Shown: in pieces, positions 56,901 to 64,000 of the stretch
Layout of the letters: each line of letters starts with the position of its first letter
Numbering within the stretch: the stretch's first letter is position 1
Assembly (NCBI GenBank): GCA_963971575.1
Contig: OZ020620.1
Location: 41,950,924 to 42,014,923, forward strand
DNA length: 64,000 nucleotides
DNA from: Liopterus haemorrhoidalis
Taxonomy: Eukaryota; Arthropoda; Insecta; Coleoptera; Dytiscidae
Direction: 5' to 3'
Program-made: the position numbers and the translations under genes
The notes under the pieces: model-generated
What the model saw: the letters and a program-made list of their open reading frames with translations, nothing else
Database searches by the model: none
Told to the model about the DNA's origin: nothing

Positions 56901-57015
56901 GGCAAGATAACAAGTTAGAAAATAAAATTGTTTCACATCCGACATATTTTAATTCAAATATTAATTAAATATGACTTAATAATTTAAAAAATAAAATAAA
57001 AAACTTACCGCTCAT
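41932..57015 (-). CDS. L-lactate dehydrogenase, complete
   Basis: Coding exons 57009-57015, 47077-47192, 43513-43864 and 41932-42452 join in phase to 331 aa. The enzyme reduces pyruvate to lactate with NADH in the cytosol. Landmarks: GVGQVG (26-31), Asp51 for the NAD ribose, mobile loop [10 protein letters not shown] with Gln99 (pyruvate rather than oxaloacetate) and Arg105, [18 protein letters not shown] (Asp165, Arg168), and [13 protein letters not shown] with catalytic His192. Residue numbers match vertebrate LDH almost exactly. The start used is [11 protein letters not shown]; a 5' UTR exon lies near 57308-57370. A second possible first exon is at 51875-51908. Introns of 9.8, 3.2 and 1.1 kb are full of mobile elements. 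Confidence 0.96.
42619..43127 (-). repeat. Helentron/DINE-1-like element, inverted and internally deleted (copy D)
   Basis: The complement of the 3' hairpin end (GTGTGAATTTTCACAC, then GCAGGGTTTCGCAGGTATAT) opens it. The complement of the GACCAAAAAACCC start closes it. It lacks the tRNA-like cassette and most of the (GTCT)n tract. It lies in the last LDH intron. Confidence 0.6.
44366..44535 (+). CDS. Candidate GC-rich coding exon, gene unknown
   Basis: A long pyrimidine tract and TTTTAG acceptor (44365) precede a frame with ATG at 44390 and a CAG/GTACAG donor at 44536. The 48 codons start [19 protein letters not shown] and continue [28 protein letters not shown], with the last Arg codon split. 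GC content is far above the surroundings, and Ser-Pro sites follow a basic cluster, as in the N-terminus of a nuclear regulator. It is antisense within an LDH intron. No partner exon was found, so it may be the first coding exon of a gene beyond the window, or a retained fragment. Confidence 0.4.
44536..46297. other. LDH intron, degraded repeats
   Basis: Words such as AAATATGCACTAAAATACC near 44740 and AAATATGCCCCGCACTT near 46100 hint at the two ends of an old hAT element, but no duplication supports it. No exon seen. Confidence 0.35.
46298..46869. mobile_element. Tigger/pogo-like MITE
   Basis: Ends CAGACGATTCCGCTTAATTG and CAATTAAGCGGAATCGACTG are flanked by TA. The subterminal word CCGCTTAATTGGG repeats about six times. 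The CAGTCGATTCCGCTTAATTGG type of end is typical of Tigger/pogo elements. No transposase is left. Confidence 0.8.
48391..48828. mobile_element. TA-flanked MITE, GGCGCTTTCCTTTTA ends
   Basis: GGCGCTTTCCTTTTA and TAAAAGGAAAGCACC are inverted ends bordered by TA. The element is split by the hAT MITE at 48439-48688. Confidence 0.6.
48439..48688. mobile_element. hAT MITE, CAGGGGCGCACACA ends, three core units, 8-bp TSD
   Basis: Ends CAGGGGCGCACACA and TGTGTGCGCCCCTG are flanked by TTCTTACC on both sides (48431-48438, 48689-48696). It contains G and C homopolymers and three units of the GAGGACC / T-run / GCTCTTCACTT core. Confidence 0.88.
48991..50250. other. LDH intron, mostly unassigned, ending in TTTAAGCGGAACTAGA-family MITE
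   Basis: No exon was seen on either strand between 48991 and 49914. From about 49915 (TTTCTTTGGTTTAAGCGGAA) to 50240 (GTTCTGCTTAAACATATGGG) lies a degraded copy of the MITE family found at 52827-53383. Confidence 0.4.
50251..50546. mobile_element. hAT MITE, CAGTGTTTCCCAACC ends
   Basis: CAGTGTTTCCCAACCGC and GGTTGGGAAACGCTG are inverted ends. GGATAGAC follows the right end and also occurs seven bases before the left end, so the duplication is not exact here. No coding sequence. Confidence 0.6.
50751..51212. mobile_element. MITE with about 57-bp inverted ends
   Basis: TTGGTTTATATACGGAACAA and the following AGGAATAGGAAATAAGAATA are matched in inverted form at 51155-51212. The target duplication is unclear. 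A Tc1-like or unclassified MITE in the LDH intron. Confidence 0.65.
51875..51908 (-). CDS. Probable alternative first coding exon of L-lactate dehydrogenase
   Basis: ATG at 51908 followed by [10 protein letters not shown] and one base, then a GTGAGT donor at 51874. It ends in the same phase as the MSV exon, so splicing to 47192 gives [18 protein letters not shown]. Two ATTGG (CCAAT) boxes lie about 100-150 bases upstream in transcript sense. If real, LDH has two promoters 5.1 kb apart and two N-termini. Phase, donor and start codon agree, but so short an ORF could still be chance. Confidence 0.5.
52827..53383. mobile_element. MITE of the TTTAAGCGGAACTAGA family with about 75-bp arms, TA duplication
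   Basis: GGCTATTTCGAAAGTTTAGG at the left and TTTGGAATAGCC at the right begin long inverted arms (CTAGTTACTTTCATCGTTTG and CAAACGATGAAAGTAACTAG). TA borders both ends. It is the best preserved copy of the family and hosts a chimeric MITE at 52936-53221. Confidence 0.75.
52936..53221. mobile_element. Chimeric MITE joining two families through the shared core
   Basis: The left end is TAGGGTGACCAGATTT, as in 30970-31422. The right end, AGCCGCTTCTG after a G/C-rich tract, is of the CAGAGCCGC family. Between them are four units of GGTCCTCACCTCCCAGAT, CAAGTGAAGAGC, A-run. The flanks show no duplication, as expected if two elements recombined. Confidence 0.6.
53608..54515 (-). mobile_element. TA-flanked element with GGGGATA termini, copy 2
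   Basis: Inverted relative to copy 1 at 3339-4279 and colinear with it at both ends (GGGGATACGCATAAAATTTA against its partner), with TA borders at 53606-53607 and 54516-54517. The THAP part is lost or unrecognisable, but the second ORF start is preserved at 53923-54057. Confidence 0.7.
53923..54057 (+). pseudogene. N-terminus of the second ORF of the GGGGATA element
   Basis: Forty-four codons: [20 protein letters not shown], then [20 protein letters not shown], and a stop after KTDF. Copy 1 preserves [19 protein letters not shown] on its own second strand. From memory, DNLPxIDxFMLxEY and AEIRGVK open a multicopy arthropod protein with SWIM and YqaJ-like nuclease domains. The rest of the gene is deleted here. 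Confidence 0.55.
54518..55572. other. LDH first intron, no feature seen
   Basis: Very AT-rich sequence. Short open frames are low-complexity and have no recognisable motif. Confidence 0.4.
55573..55613 (-). repeat. 3' end scrap of the Helentron/DINE-1-like family
   Basis: The inverted end GCGAATTTTCACACATTTCA followed by GGGTTTCGCAGGT matches the 3' terminal hairpin region of the other copies. Nothing upstream of it is retained. Confidence 0.5.
55709..56029. mobile_element. hAT MITE, TAGGCTGACCAG ends, four core units, 8-bp TSD
   Basis: Ends TAGGCTGACCAG and CTGGTCTGCCTA are flanked by CTCCGAAT on both sides (55701-55708, 56030-56037). The centre is four tandem units of GATCCTCACTCTAGAAATAC, GTGATGAGC, A-run, a diverged version of the shared core. 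Confidence 0.85.
56560..56640. promoter_or_regulatory. E-box and CCAAT-box cluster in the LDH first intron
   Basis: CACGTG at 56568-56573, ATTGG at 56600-56604 and CCAAT at 56633-56637 lie within 70 bases, about 0.4 kb downstream of the LDH start-codon exon. CACGTG contains the ACGTG core bound by HIF and Myc-type factors, and LDH is a classical target of both in animals. Function is inferred only. Confidence 0.3.
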
Positions 57016-57307
57016 TTTGAATTTGTTGTTTTATCTGAAAAATAAAAATTAATTTTAGTTTTAACACTTCAGGGGATAATTATTTTTTATTGTCGCAAAT
57101 AATTGTTATTATAAAATATTGGTTAAAAACAATTAACAGCACTAAATTATACTACAAAAGAGATTATAATTAAAAATTTAAATATATAAAAGTTTACAAA
57201 GTAATTTTTAAATTTGAAATTAAATTAATAATGCGTCAAAAAAATATTTAAGCAATGATATTTCATTTAATTGATTAAATAAAAGCAAGATAAGATATTT
57301 TTTTTAC

Positions 57308-57430
57308 CTGTTTGGACTTTAAACTTGAACACACCGAATAGCCGATGTGAATTTGACAGAATCCGCCAAAGTAATGTGAAGGTGACCTCTTATATGCAGG
57401 ACATTTCCAGGCGGTTTGCGCATGCGCTTT
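57308..57430 (-). promoter_or_regulatory. LDH core promoter and 5' UTR exon
   Basis: In transcript sense: a perfect NRF-1-type palindrome GCGCATGCGC (57418-57427), a TATA-like CATATAAGAG (57396-57387), then about 30 bases to the expected start, and an untranslated exon ending AAACAG with a GTAAAA donor at 57307. The next acceptor (57035) leads into the ATGAGC exon. The layout fits a standard polymerase II promoter. Confidence 0.55.
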
Positions 57431-57959
57431 TTCCTAGTATAAATCGAATCATCAAACGCTTTTCTCACTTCTTGAAATGTTACGTCATTTGAGGAATTAC
57501 GCCATAACAATCAGCTGTTACATCGGAAATTCGCGAATAAAGATATTAAAAATTTACCTGCTGTTTCTAAGAAACTTTGCTATTTATATTTAAGTTCTAA
57601 AAATAATACCAATTAATATTTTGTATAAGTGTTTTCTATCATTTTTAAAATTTGCAGATTAGTTTGGAAAATATTTAAAAGATGACAGTCGCTACGTATT
57701 TTCTCAAATAATCCCGGAAAAGTACTTTTCAGCAATGCGTATTGAGAAGTGACATTACCAGTGGCGGCGCTGTGATTGACGACAATAGTACTTAACCGTC
57801 ATTTTGCACACAGCGAATAGCACAATCCGTTTTTATTTTATTAAAATGCGAATAAATATTTGCGACATTTTTGAATTTTTAAGCGCTACACATGTATTGA
57901 GTATATAGCCTATTCGAAACGTTTAGGCGGAACTAACTGGAATTTTCAGTTTTCTAAGG

Positions 57960-58807
57960 CAGCGTTTCCCAACATTTTTTGGCTCGCGTACCACTTGGTA
58001 GTACATCACGCTAAATTGTACCACTTCGTAAAAATGATTGTATTTCGTATATTTATTTACTTAGTAGATATAATAGTAGATAGAAACGAAATATGACAAA
58101 ATAGTAGATTCTACTATTTTGTCATATTTCGTTTGCTAATAAATGGTTTTAATAAAAACACAGAATTATAAAAAACCAATTAATATATTTTCTATATTTT
58201 TATTATTATAATCATTATTATTCTAATCAAATATTTTTATAAAATAAATTTAATGAGATCCTTGTGCTTGTTTCGAAGAACACAATTTTTTTAAATTTGG
58301 TTCAAAAGATGCGGTATACCCTTAAGTCTACAGCTGCGTTCAATCTGTTTCGATACTTATTTTTTTTAAAAAATATATGAAGAAAAAGCTCTTTCTACTA
58401 ATTCCGTACTAGTAAACGGTAATAATAATTTAAGAGCTTTCTCAAAAAGTTGTTCATATTCTTTATCAATATTGAACCAAAAATTAATTAGATTGTGTCG
58501 TTTGAATTCTACTTGTAAAGTTCTGTCACATGATAATTGTGACAGAACTTGACATCTCAAGTTACTGATGGCTAACGGCTAAATTTAAAAGTGCACTCCA
58601 AAAAAACGATATCGATTGCCAGATTTTCGATCATCGACTGTACATATTTTTATGAATTGTAGAAAAAAACGTTTCTATGATCTTTTTATGATTTAATTTT
58701 TTTTTTTTTATTTTTTATGTTCGCCATTATTGATTATTTTTCGTGTACCACCAACCACAAACTCGCGTACTACCAGTAGTACGCGTACCACAGATTGGGA
58801 AACGCTG
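57960..58807 (-). mobile_element. hAT element with transposase remnant, 8-bp TSD
   Basis: Ends CAGCGTTTCCCAAC and GATTGGGAAACGCTG are flanked by TTCTAAGG on both sides (57952-57959, 58808-58815). Palindromic GTACCACTTGGTAGTAC and TACTACCAGTAGTACGCG words lie near the ends. The - strand at 58366-58560 carries a hAT C-terminal fragment. Confidence 0.85.
58366..58560 (-). pseudogene. hAT (SCAND3/ZBED5-like) transposase fragment
   Basis: The frame includes NFWFNIDKEYEQLFEKALKL then LLPFTSTELVERAFSS. This parallels FW...EYP.L...A...LLPF.TTYLCE.GFS at the C-terminus of SCAND3/ZBED5-type hAT transposases. Only this short segment remains. Confidence 0.65.
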
Positions 58808-59279
58808 TTCTAAGGTGTCATGAGCTCTCCTTTTAAGGTTTGAAGAGGGCTTTTGCTAAACAAAATGATCAGAAGTCTCACTTAAACGGTAAAAGTTACT
58901 AGAATTGAAAACTTAGTTCCGTTTAAACCAGAGAAACAAGCTGAATAACATCATTCCGCGAAAATTTGGACTTAATATTAACTTTTCCCACCATTTTTCT
59001 TTGATATTACATAAAAAATTGGAAAGATAAAAATTTTGCAAAAATTTTTTTTGTTTGGGAGTTTCAGAAAGAGTTCTACGGACCTCAGGAAAATTTTATT
59101 AGCAGGTCTCTATCTCATGTAAATTTTGAGATATGGTCTTTCGAAAATGAAATACATACAAATTTTCAAAACTATACAGATCAAAAATTTTTATGACGTA
59201 GATAAAAGTCTAGATTTGAAAAATTCAAACTGTAAGTTAATCTAGAAAGAACTATCTCTAACCCTTCAACAACAGAATT

Positions 59280-59545
59280 ACCTTGCGACAATTTGGACTT
59301 AATATTAACTTTACCTTCATTTTTCTTAGGAAATTAAAAAAAAAAATCTAAGATACCTATCTTCGTATTTTCTTGACTGATTGCCAACTACAATTTGTTC
59401 TGCTTTTCTAGTTTTTCACAACTTCTGTCGACATATAACACTAAAATATTCATAATAAATTGAAACTGTACTGCAGTATTTAGTACGATAATTTGACCAC
59501 CAGTTAGCATATTAGAGCGTGTCACTTCTTTATATTAGGCGTCAC
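59280..59545 (+). repeat. Third copy (partial) of the 21750-23255 repeat
   Basis: TTGGACTTAATATTAACTTT, TAAGATACCTATCTTCGT and GCATATTAGAGCGTGTCACT follow the order of 22985-23255. No insertions and no coding sequence. Confidence 0.5.
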
Positions 59546-59575
59546 TTTGCTTGTAGATGCGATATAGCAGCTCAG

Positions 59576-59691
59576 TTCGTAGAGCCATTTATAACGATTT
59601 ATTATCGCCAGACGCAAATCCACAGTTATTTTAACGCACTCCTATGAACTGTGATTAAACGATAATTAATCGTTAGAAATGGCTCTACGAA
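59576..59691. mobile_element. Short fold-back MITE with CAG borders (PIF/Harbinger-like)
   Basis: TTCGTAGAGCCATTTATAAC and its imperfect complement form the two arms of a 116-bp element. CAG borders both sides (59573-59575, 59692-59694). Same border type as 18129-19107 but unrelated ends. Confidence 0.65.
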
Positions 59692-59694
59692 CAG

Positions 59695-60809
59695 ATCTAA
59701 ATAGTCAATTGATTTTTTTTTTTATTGGCAACACTTATATTTTATGTTATAACATATTATGTTGATTTAACTGACAATTCATTTTTTAAACTATGTTGTA
59801 AAATAAATTAAATAAGTTAAAATTCTCGGGAAATGATTATTAAAAAATTGTGAGTGAAAAAAGACTACCACTTGGATAGTTTTTTTTTTGCTCATCAGAT
59901 TTTTTTAGCGTACCGTTTGTTAAATTTTTCGAAATCAGCCGTACTAAAAACCAATTTTAACGTAAAATATTATATTAGTAGTTTACCTAATTTTTAATAT
60001 TTTAATTACATCTTGATTAAACGTTAGAGAAAAATAAGCAAATAACACAAATAAAAATGTAATGTCGTTAGTATAATTCTTATGTATTTATTTTAGAGTA
60101 ATGTTCTGACAGATTTCTTATAAATAATACATGTTTTCTTGAATAAAAACGATATTTTTAAATATAAAGCGTTACATTTGCTTTAACGTATTATTCAAAA
60201 CTCTTGTTTTTTTTTATCATTTATTTCTTATCTTACCGTTTCCTGATATTACGGATATTTGGTTTCCCAACGTTTATGTAACACATAAATTCGCAACTGC
60301 TTTTTACTGTCACATTAGAGAGGGAGATATTGTATTCATATCAATTTTGATTTATCCAGATTTTTACAGATAAGTACGAATTAGGTAACACGAATCAATT
60401 GTTTTTAGCGTGATGTTGGTCTGTGGACAGGTGTAGACCAAATTCAGTTGAACGGATTTTTAAGAAATTTCATATTTAAGCTTCGGACGTGGATATCTCA
60501 ATTCGATCAAGTTTTGGTACAGATCCGTTTATCACAACAGAGATATATTTAGAAATAATTTATTTAATAAAAGTTGTTATGCAAGTAACAACTAACAAAT
60601 TTTATTTGAGACATTTGTTGATTCGACTTAATAAATTTTTATTACTTTTCATATTTTTGCGACATTTTTTCAGTGCATATTGGTATGCATGAATATCTTG
60701 AAATGCATGAAAAATTATACTCCACCTCAATTTTTAAGTATTAATTAATGCTGAAGACTTCTTAGCGTTTTGATTTGTTGAGTGCCGAAAACTAAATATT
60801 CCTTAAATG
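59695..60809. other. Region upstream of LDH, no gene seen
   Basis: AT-rich with no domain-bearing frame. A diverged relative of the 62500-63050 repeat (TATTCATATCAATTTTGAT, GATTTTTAAGAAATTTCATA) covers about 60300-60670. Confidence 0.35.
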
Positions 60810-60814
60810 AAATA

Positions 60815-60886
60815 TGCGGGGATTGAACCCGCATCCTCCGCGCTTTATAGGCAACCTTCTTACCACTTAGCTATGACAGTTCACCT
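60815..60886 (-). other. tRNA-like relic
   Basis: On the - strand the arm GCGGGTTCAATCCCCGC is a perfect five-base-pair T-arm with a B box. Upstream CATAGCTAAGTGGTAAGAAG is A-box-like. The acceptor and anticodon stems do not pair, so I call a tRNA-derived relic or SINE head and not a tRNA gene. Confidence 0.5.
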
Positions 60887-61029
60887 ATCTTGCATACAGG
60901 AACAGCTACATTTGGTTTGAAACTAGAAAATATGGGAATTAGAAATAACATTTTAAACGAAATGCAACACACCTTTCAACTTTGTGTTGCGGGAAATCTA
61001 ACCATAGGCTGTAACATGGAATCTACTTC

Positions 61030-62135
61030 GGATTTTGTAGGTATACACAAAAAATCCTTATTCTGTCTGTTTGTACGGTAGAAATTGTGGCCAAACGACT
61101 AAGAAAGTTGAAATTTGGCAAGTTTTTACAACTTTTTGATCCACATATACTAAAAGTTTGAGACTATTAAGGCTTCAAAAAAACACATCGTGGGAAAAAT
61201 ATAAAGAAATATGTATAAAATTTTGAATGGTATATTAAAGAAAACCTCTTAATGCGTGAATAAACCAACATATTTTTTTATTTGAAAATAAATCTTTTTA
61301 TGGAGTATTTGCCAAAAATTTTTAACTTTTGTCCCCCACCCTATTTCTTAGAGGGGTTGATCTAAAACTCTGAAAAAATTCTCAATAATGTACATTGATG
61401 GAAATCTTAATAGTTCAACAGCAATTTTTGGTCAGTTTTTCAAAAAATATCTAATTTTATATGTCATATTTTTATAAAATGTATTATGCGATATCAAAAG
61501 AAAGTTCTAAACGTAGATTTTTTAAAATTTATTAAATTGCTTTAAATTGCTTTAACATGATTTTTGCTAAAAATGTGCTGAAAAACTCTTGTTCCATTCC
61601 CTATAACCCCAAGGGGGCAGTGGCGGATTAAGCCGTCGCCGGGCCCAAGACATTTTTGATTTACGGGCCCTCAACTCAGAGGCGTTCAAAGGGGAAGGGG
61701 AAAGGGGAAGGGTTCGTTGGGCCCTTGAAAATTACGGGCCCAAGACAATTGTCTTTTTTGTCTTTGCGAAAATCCGCCACTGCAAGGGGGTAATTCTGAA
61801 GAAAATTTTGATTCATGCACATTAATGTGAACTGAAATTAGTACAAGAGGAAGTTTTGATTTCATTATTATTTTGATTTTTAAGTTAACGTTTATTTTCT
61901 GCAGCACCGTTCTTACATTACTAACGTTAGTGACTGGGAAACTGGGTAGCTATAGCTGGGTGTTTATGCGATCGCATCTTGTAATTAATTATGTTTGTAC
62001 TTATTGTCTCTAGATGGAAGCAGGTAGTTTATTCCTTCAGAAATTATTGAAAATTATGATTTAATACGTACCCACAATTTGGTATTACTTATTAAATACC
62101 TACAAACCACTGAAATGTGTGAAAATTCACACTAT
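61030..62135 (+). repeat. Helentron/DINE-1-like element, diverged copy F
   Basis: It starts GGATTTTGTAGGTATACAC and ends CCTACAAACCACTGAAATGT with the hairpin GTGTGAAAATTCACAC. The (GTCT)n tract is reduced to two units. Internal blocks are colinear with copies A and C but older. It holds a young MITE at 61618-61782 and no tRNA-like cassette. Confidence 0.55.
61618..61782. mobile_element. Small hAT MITE, CAGTGGCGGATTAAG ends, 8-bp TSD
   Basis: CAGTGGCGGAT and ATCCGCCACTG are flanked by CAAGGGGG on both sides (61610-61617, 61783-61790). The 165-bp body has TACGGGCCC words and a GGGGAA tract. Confidence 0.85.
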
Positions 62136-62499
62136 TTTTTATCTACCATTTGTTGTATTGTTTAAGTTTTTTATAAAATGCTTAAAGCAGAAAAGATTTA
62201 AAAAATTATATTAAAAAAAATATATTTATAAAATGTTATTGCGTATCATATACAGCCCGAGAGCCTCCAGTTTAACCCCCCCCCCCCTATCCTATATATA
62301 CACCACTGTATAAATAAGTACTGAAATAAAAATTGCGGTAAAAACAAGATCCACAAAGTTTTTTCTAAGATATCAATACGTAATATTAAATTATTTTTCT
62401 CATCGTATTACATTTGTCATTGATGTTGAAGTCTTTTAAAATGTTATCCACAACAGATAATATTGCATATTGCAAAAGCATCTATTAATCTTCTACCTA

Positions 62500-63220
62500 G
62501 TCTATATTAATAAAATTAGAAAATAAGGGAGGTATTGTGATCATACCGATTTTGACATTTCGAGATTTCGATGGATCTCCACGAATTGAGGTCCCTACAT
62601 AACGTTTTGACTATTTTTAGCATGATATCTGTCGGCCTGTCTGTCCGTCCGTCCGTCTGTCTATCTGTGTACACGTGCAGAGCAAATTCGGCTAGAAGGA
62701 TTTTTATGAAACTTCACATTAAAGCTCCTGACATCAATGGCACAAATTGATCAACTTTTGGTAAAAATCGGTTGACTAAAAATGGGAGTTTACTCGTGTC
62801 GATTTTAAGATTATTACGAATATTTCGAAAAAATTTATTTAACAAAAGATGCTATAAAACCAATAACTAACAACTTTTATTTGAGACATTTTTTGATAAA
62901 ACGAAAAAATTTTGAATTTTTTTTCGGAATCTATTATAAGTATCTATTTTTTCATACTTATATGTAACGTTTCCATGGTCATGATAAATAATATCTCTGT
63001 TAGAAAATATTAGGCCAAGTTATTTCTACTCTGCTGCTAGAATGTATTTTATACAAATACTTTATGATGGCGGTCGGTCCTGTGGTGGCTACAGCTGATT
63101 TTTTATTTTATTTTTTCAGTCTCATATTTGGTTTCTACACGTTTTAGAAGATTATAAAACAATATCCACAAAAAAATCAATTTTTCTCTGTCTGTCTGTC
63201 AGAGATTAACTGGTTAACAA
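62500..63220 (+). repeat. Interspersed repeat with CTGT-rich tract, class unknown
   Basis: A pyrimidine tract built on CTGTCCGTCC and CTGTCTAT (62638-62668) is followed by text that parallels 60300-60670. GATGGCGGTCGGTCCTGTGG at 63066 matches 7190-7212. It leads into the tandem array at 63225. No ORF with a domain. Confidence 0.4.
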
Positions 63221-63224
63221 AAAC

Positions 63225-63730
63225 GGTTAAAGACAGCGACCACCGGTTAATAATTTTGGATTCTCCGTAGTTTGTTTAGTCTAGAAAAAATTTGGGGCTT
63301 TAATCCTATAACGCGTTTTAAGATTACGACATTTTTTTTTAATGGCATAATTTACATTATTTGTGAATATTGTGAATTAAAAAAAAGCACAACTCAAATC
63401 CGGTTAGAGACAGCGACCTCTGGTTAGAATTTTTGGATTCTCCGTAGTTTATTTGGTCTAGAAATAATTTGAGGCTTTAATCGTTTAACGCGTTTTGAGA
63501 TTACGACAATATTTTTATTGCCATTAGCATAATTTAAATTATTTGAAAAAATTGTGTATTAGAAAAAGCAAAACTCAAAAATGGGTAGAGATAGCGACCT
63601 GCGGTTGAAATTTTTGGATTATCCGTACTTTATTTAGTCTATAAAAAAATTGTGGCGTTAATAATTTAATGCATTTTGAGAATTTAACAATTTTTTAATG
63701 GCATAATTTACATTATTTGTGAAAATCCTG
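63225..63730 (+). repeat. Tandem array, about 180-bp unit, three copies
   Basis: Units start GGTTAAAGACAGCGACC (63225), GGTTAGAGACAGCGACC (63402) and GGGTAGAGATAGCGACC (63583), and share GGATTCTCCGTAGTTT and ACGCGTTTTGAGATTACGAC further in. The last unit is cut short. It is continued by sequence also found at about 44120-44240. Confidence 0.75.
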
Positions 63731-64000
63731 GTTTAACTCTATCATCATAATAAATTACCTAAAAATATGTCCAGATGTTTTTGCGTGAATCTCGAATACA
63801 CAGACAAAAATAGATTTTTTTACGGATGTTGTGTTATATTCATATAAATCGTTTAGAAGTCAATAATAAGGGAGATATTTTAAGTTTTTTTTTCCTTTTA
63901 TTTGTTGGCTTTAGTAGCTTTGGCTATTAGCCAGATACAAATAAATACATTACAGGTTTTTAAAATTACATTTGTAATTTGATTTTTTCTACTTTAATAT

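Larger units (their letters stand above)
57903..58950. mobile_element. MITE of the TTTAAGCGGAACTAGA family, split by a hAT element
   Basis: The left arm AGCCTATTCGAAACGTTTAG and the right arm GTTCCGTTTAAACCAGAGAA with CTTAAACGGTAAAAG belong to the family. The hAT element 57960-58807 sits in its left part. Confidence 0.6.

Noticed and set aside
57319..57510. A 63-codon - strand frame at the LDH promoter
   Set aside because: It overlaps the TATA-like box and the 5' UTR exon and has no homology I recognise.
60815..60886. Functional tRNA gene
   Set aside because: Only the T-arm pairs. Acceptor and anticodon stems do not, so it is kept as a tRNA-like relic.

Overview
This is a 64 kb stretch of an AT-rich, transposon-saturated insect nuclear genome. 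It has spliced genes with GT-AG introns, a cGMP-dependent protein kinase, lactate dehydrogenase, OSGEP/Kae1 and 5-hydroxyisourate hydrolase, and dense mariner, hAT, PIF/Harbinger-like and non-LTR debris. Nothing is bacterial or organellar. I cannot name the species; a beetle or hemipteran with a TE-expanded genome would fit.

Host genes, left to right. (1) A + strand multipass membrane protein, last four exons 2227-10291, 5' exon not found. (2) A complete 11-exon cGMP-dependent protein kinase (PKG), - strand, 25823 to 10558, 723 aa, convergent with gene 1. (3) A + strand acidic protein with a BED-like zinc finger, 28356-29002 or 29086. (4) 5-hydroxyisourate hydrolase, + strand, 31942-38065, with a distant first exon that encodes a PTS2-type peroxisomal signal. 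(5) OSGEP/Kae1, - strand, 39548 to 38219, 335 aa, convergent with gene 4. (6) L-lactate dehydrogenase, - strand, 57015 to 41932, 331 aa, with a probable alternative first exon at 51875-51908 and a promoter near 57310-57430. An orphan GC-rich exon-like ORF (44390-44535, +) sits in an LDH intron. All exon joins were checked for reading phase by eye.

Most of the rest is mobile DNA, much of it datable by nesting and by target-site duplications (TSDs). At least twelve hAT-type elements have 8-bp TSDs, eleven exact and one with a single mismatch, and several sit inside one another. TA-flanked elements include an almost intact mariner transposase gene whose second catalytic Asp is Asn, a mariner derivative with about 380-bp inverted repeats, a Tigger/pogo-like MITE, and a 1.5 kb element studded with one short motif. 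There are also two PIF/Harbinger-like elements with CAG TSDs, a TTAA-flanked near-perfect palindrome, LINE fragments, and a tRNA-derived SINE.

Three patterns stand out. First, a roughly 39-bp minisatellite core occurs inside MITEs that have unrelated termini. Second, a Helentron/DINE-1-like family carries a different tRNA-like cassette at the same internal place in each copy. Third, a TA-flanked element family carries remnants of two inward-facing genes, a THAP-domain ORF and a second conserved N-terminus. The genes are housekeeping or metabolic (purine degradation, tRNA t6A modification, glycolysis, cGMP signalling) and do not form one pathway.
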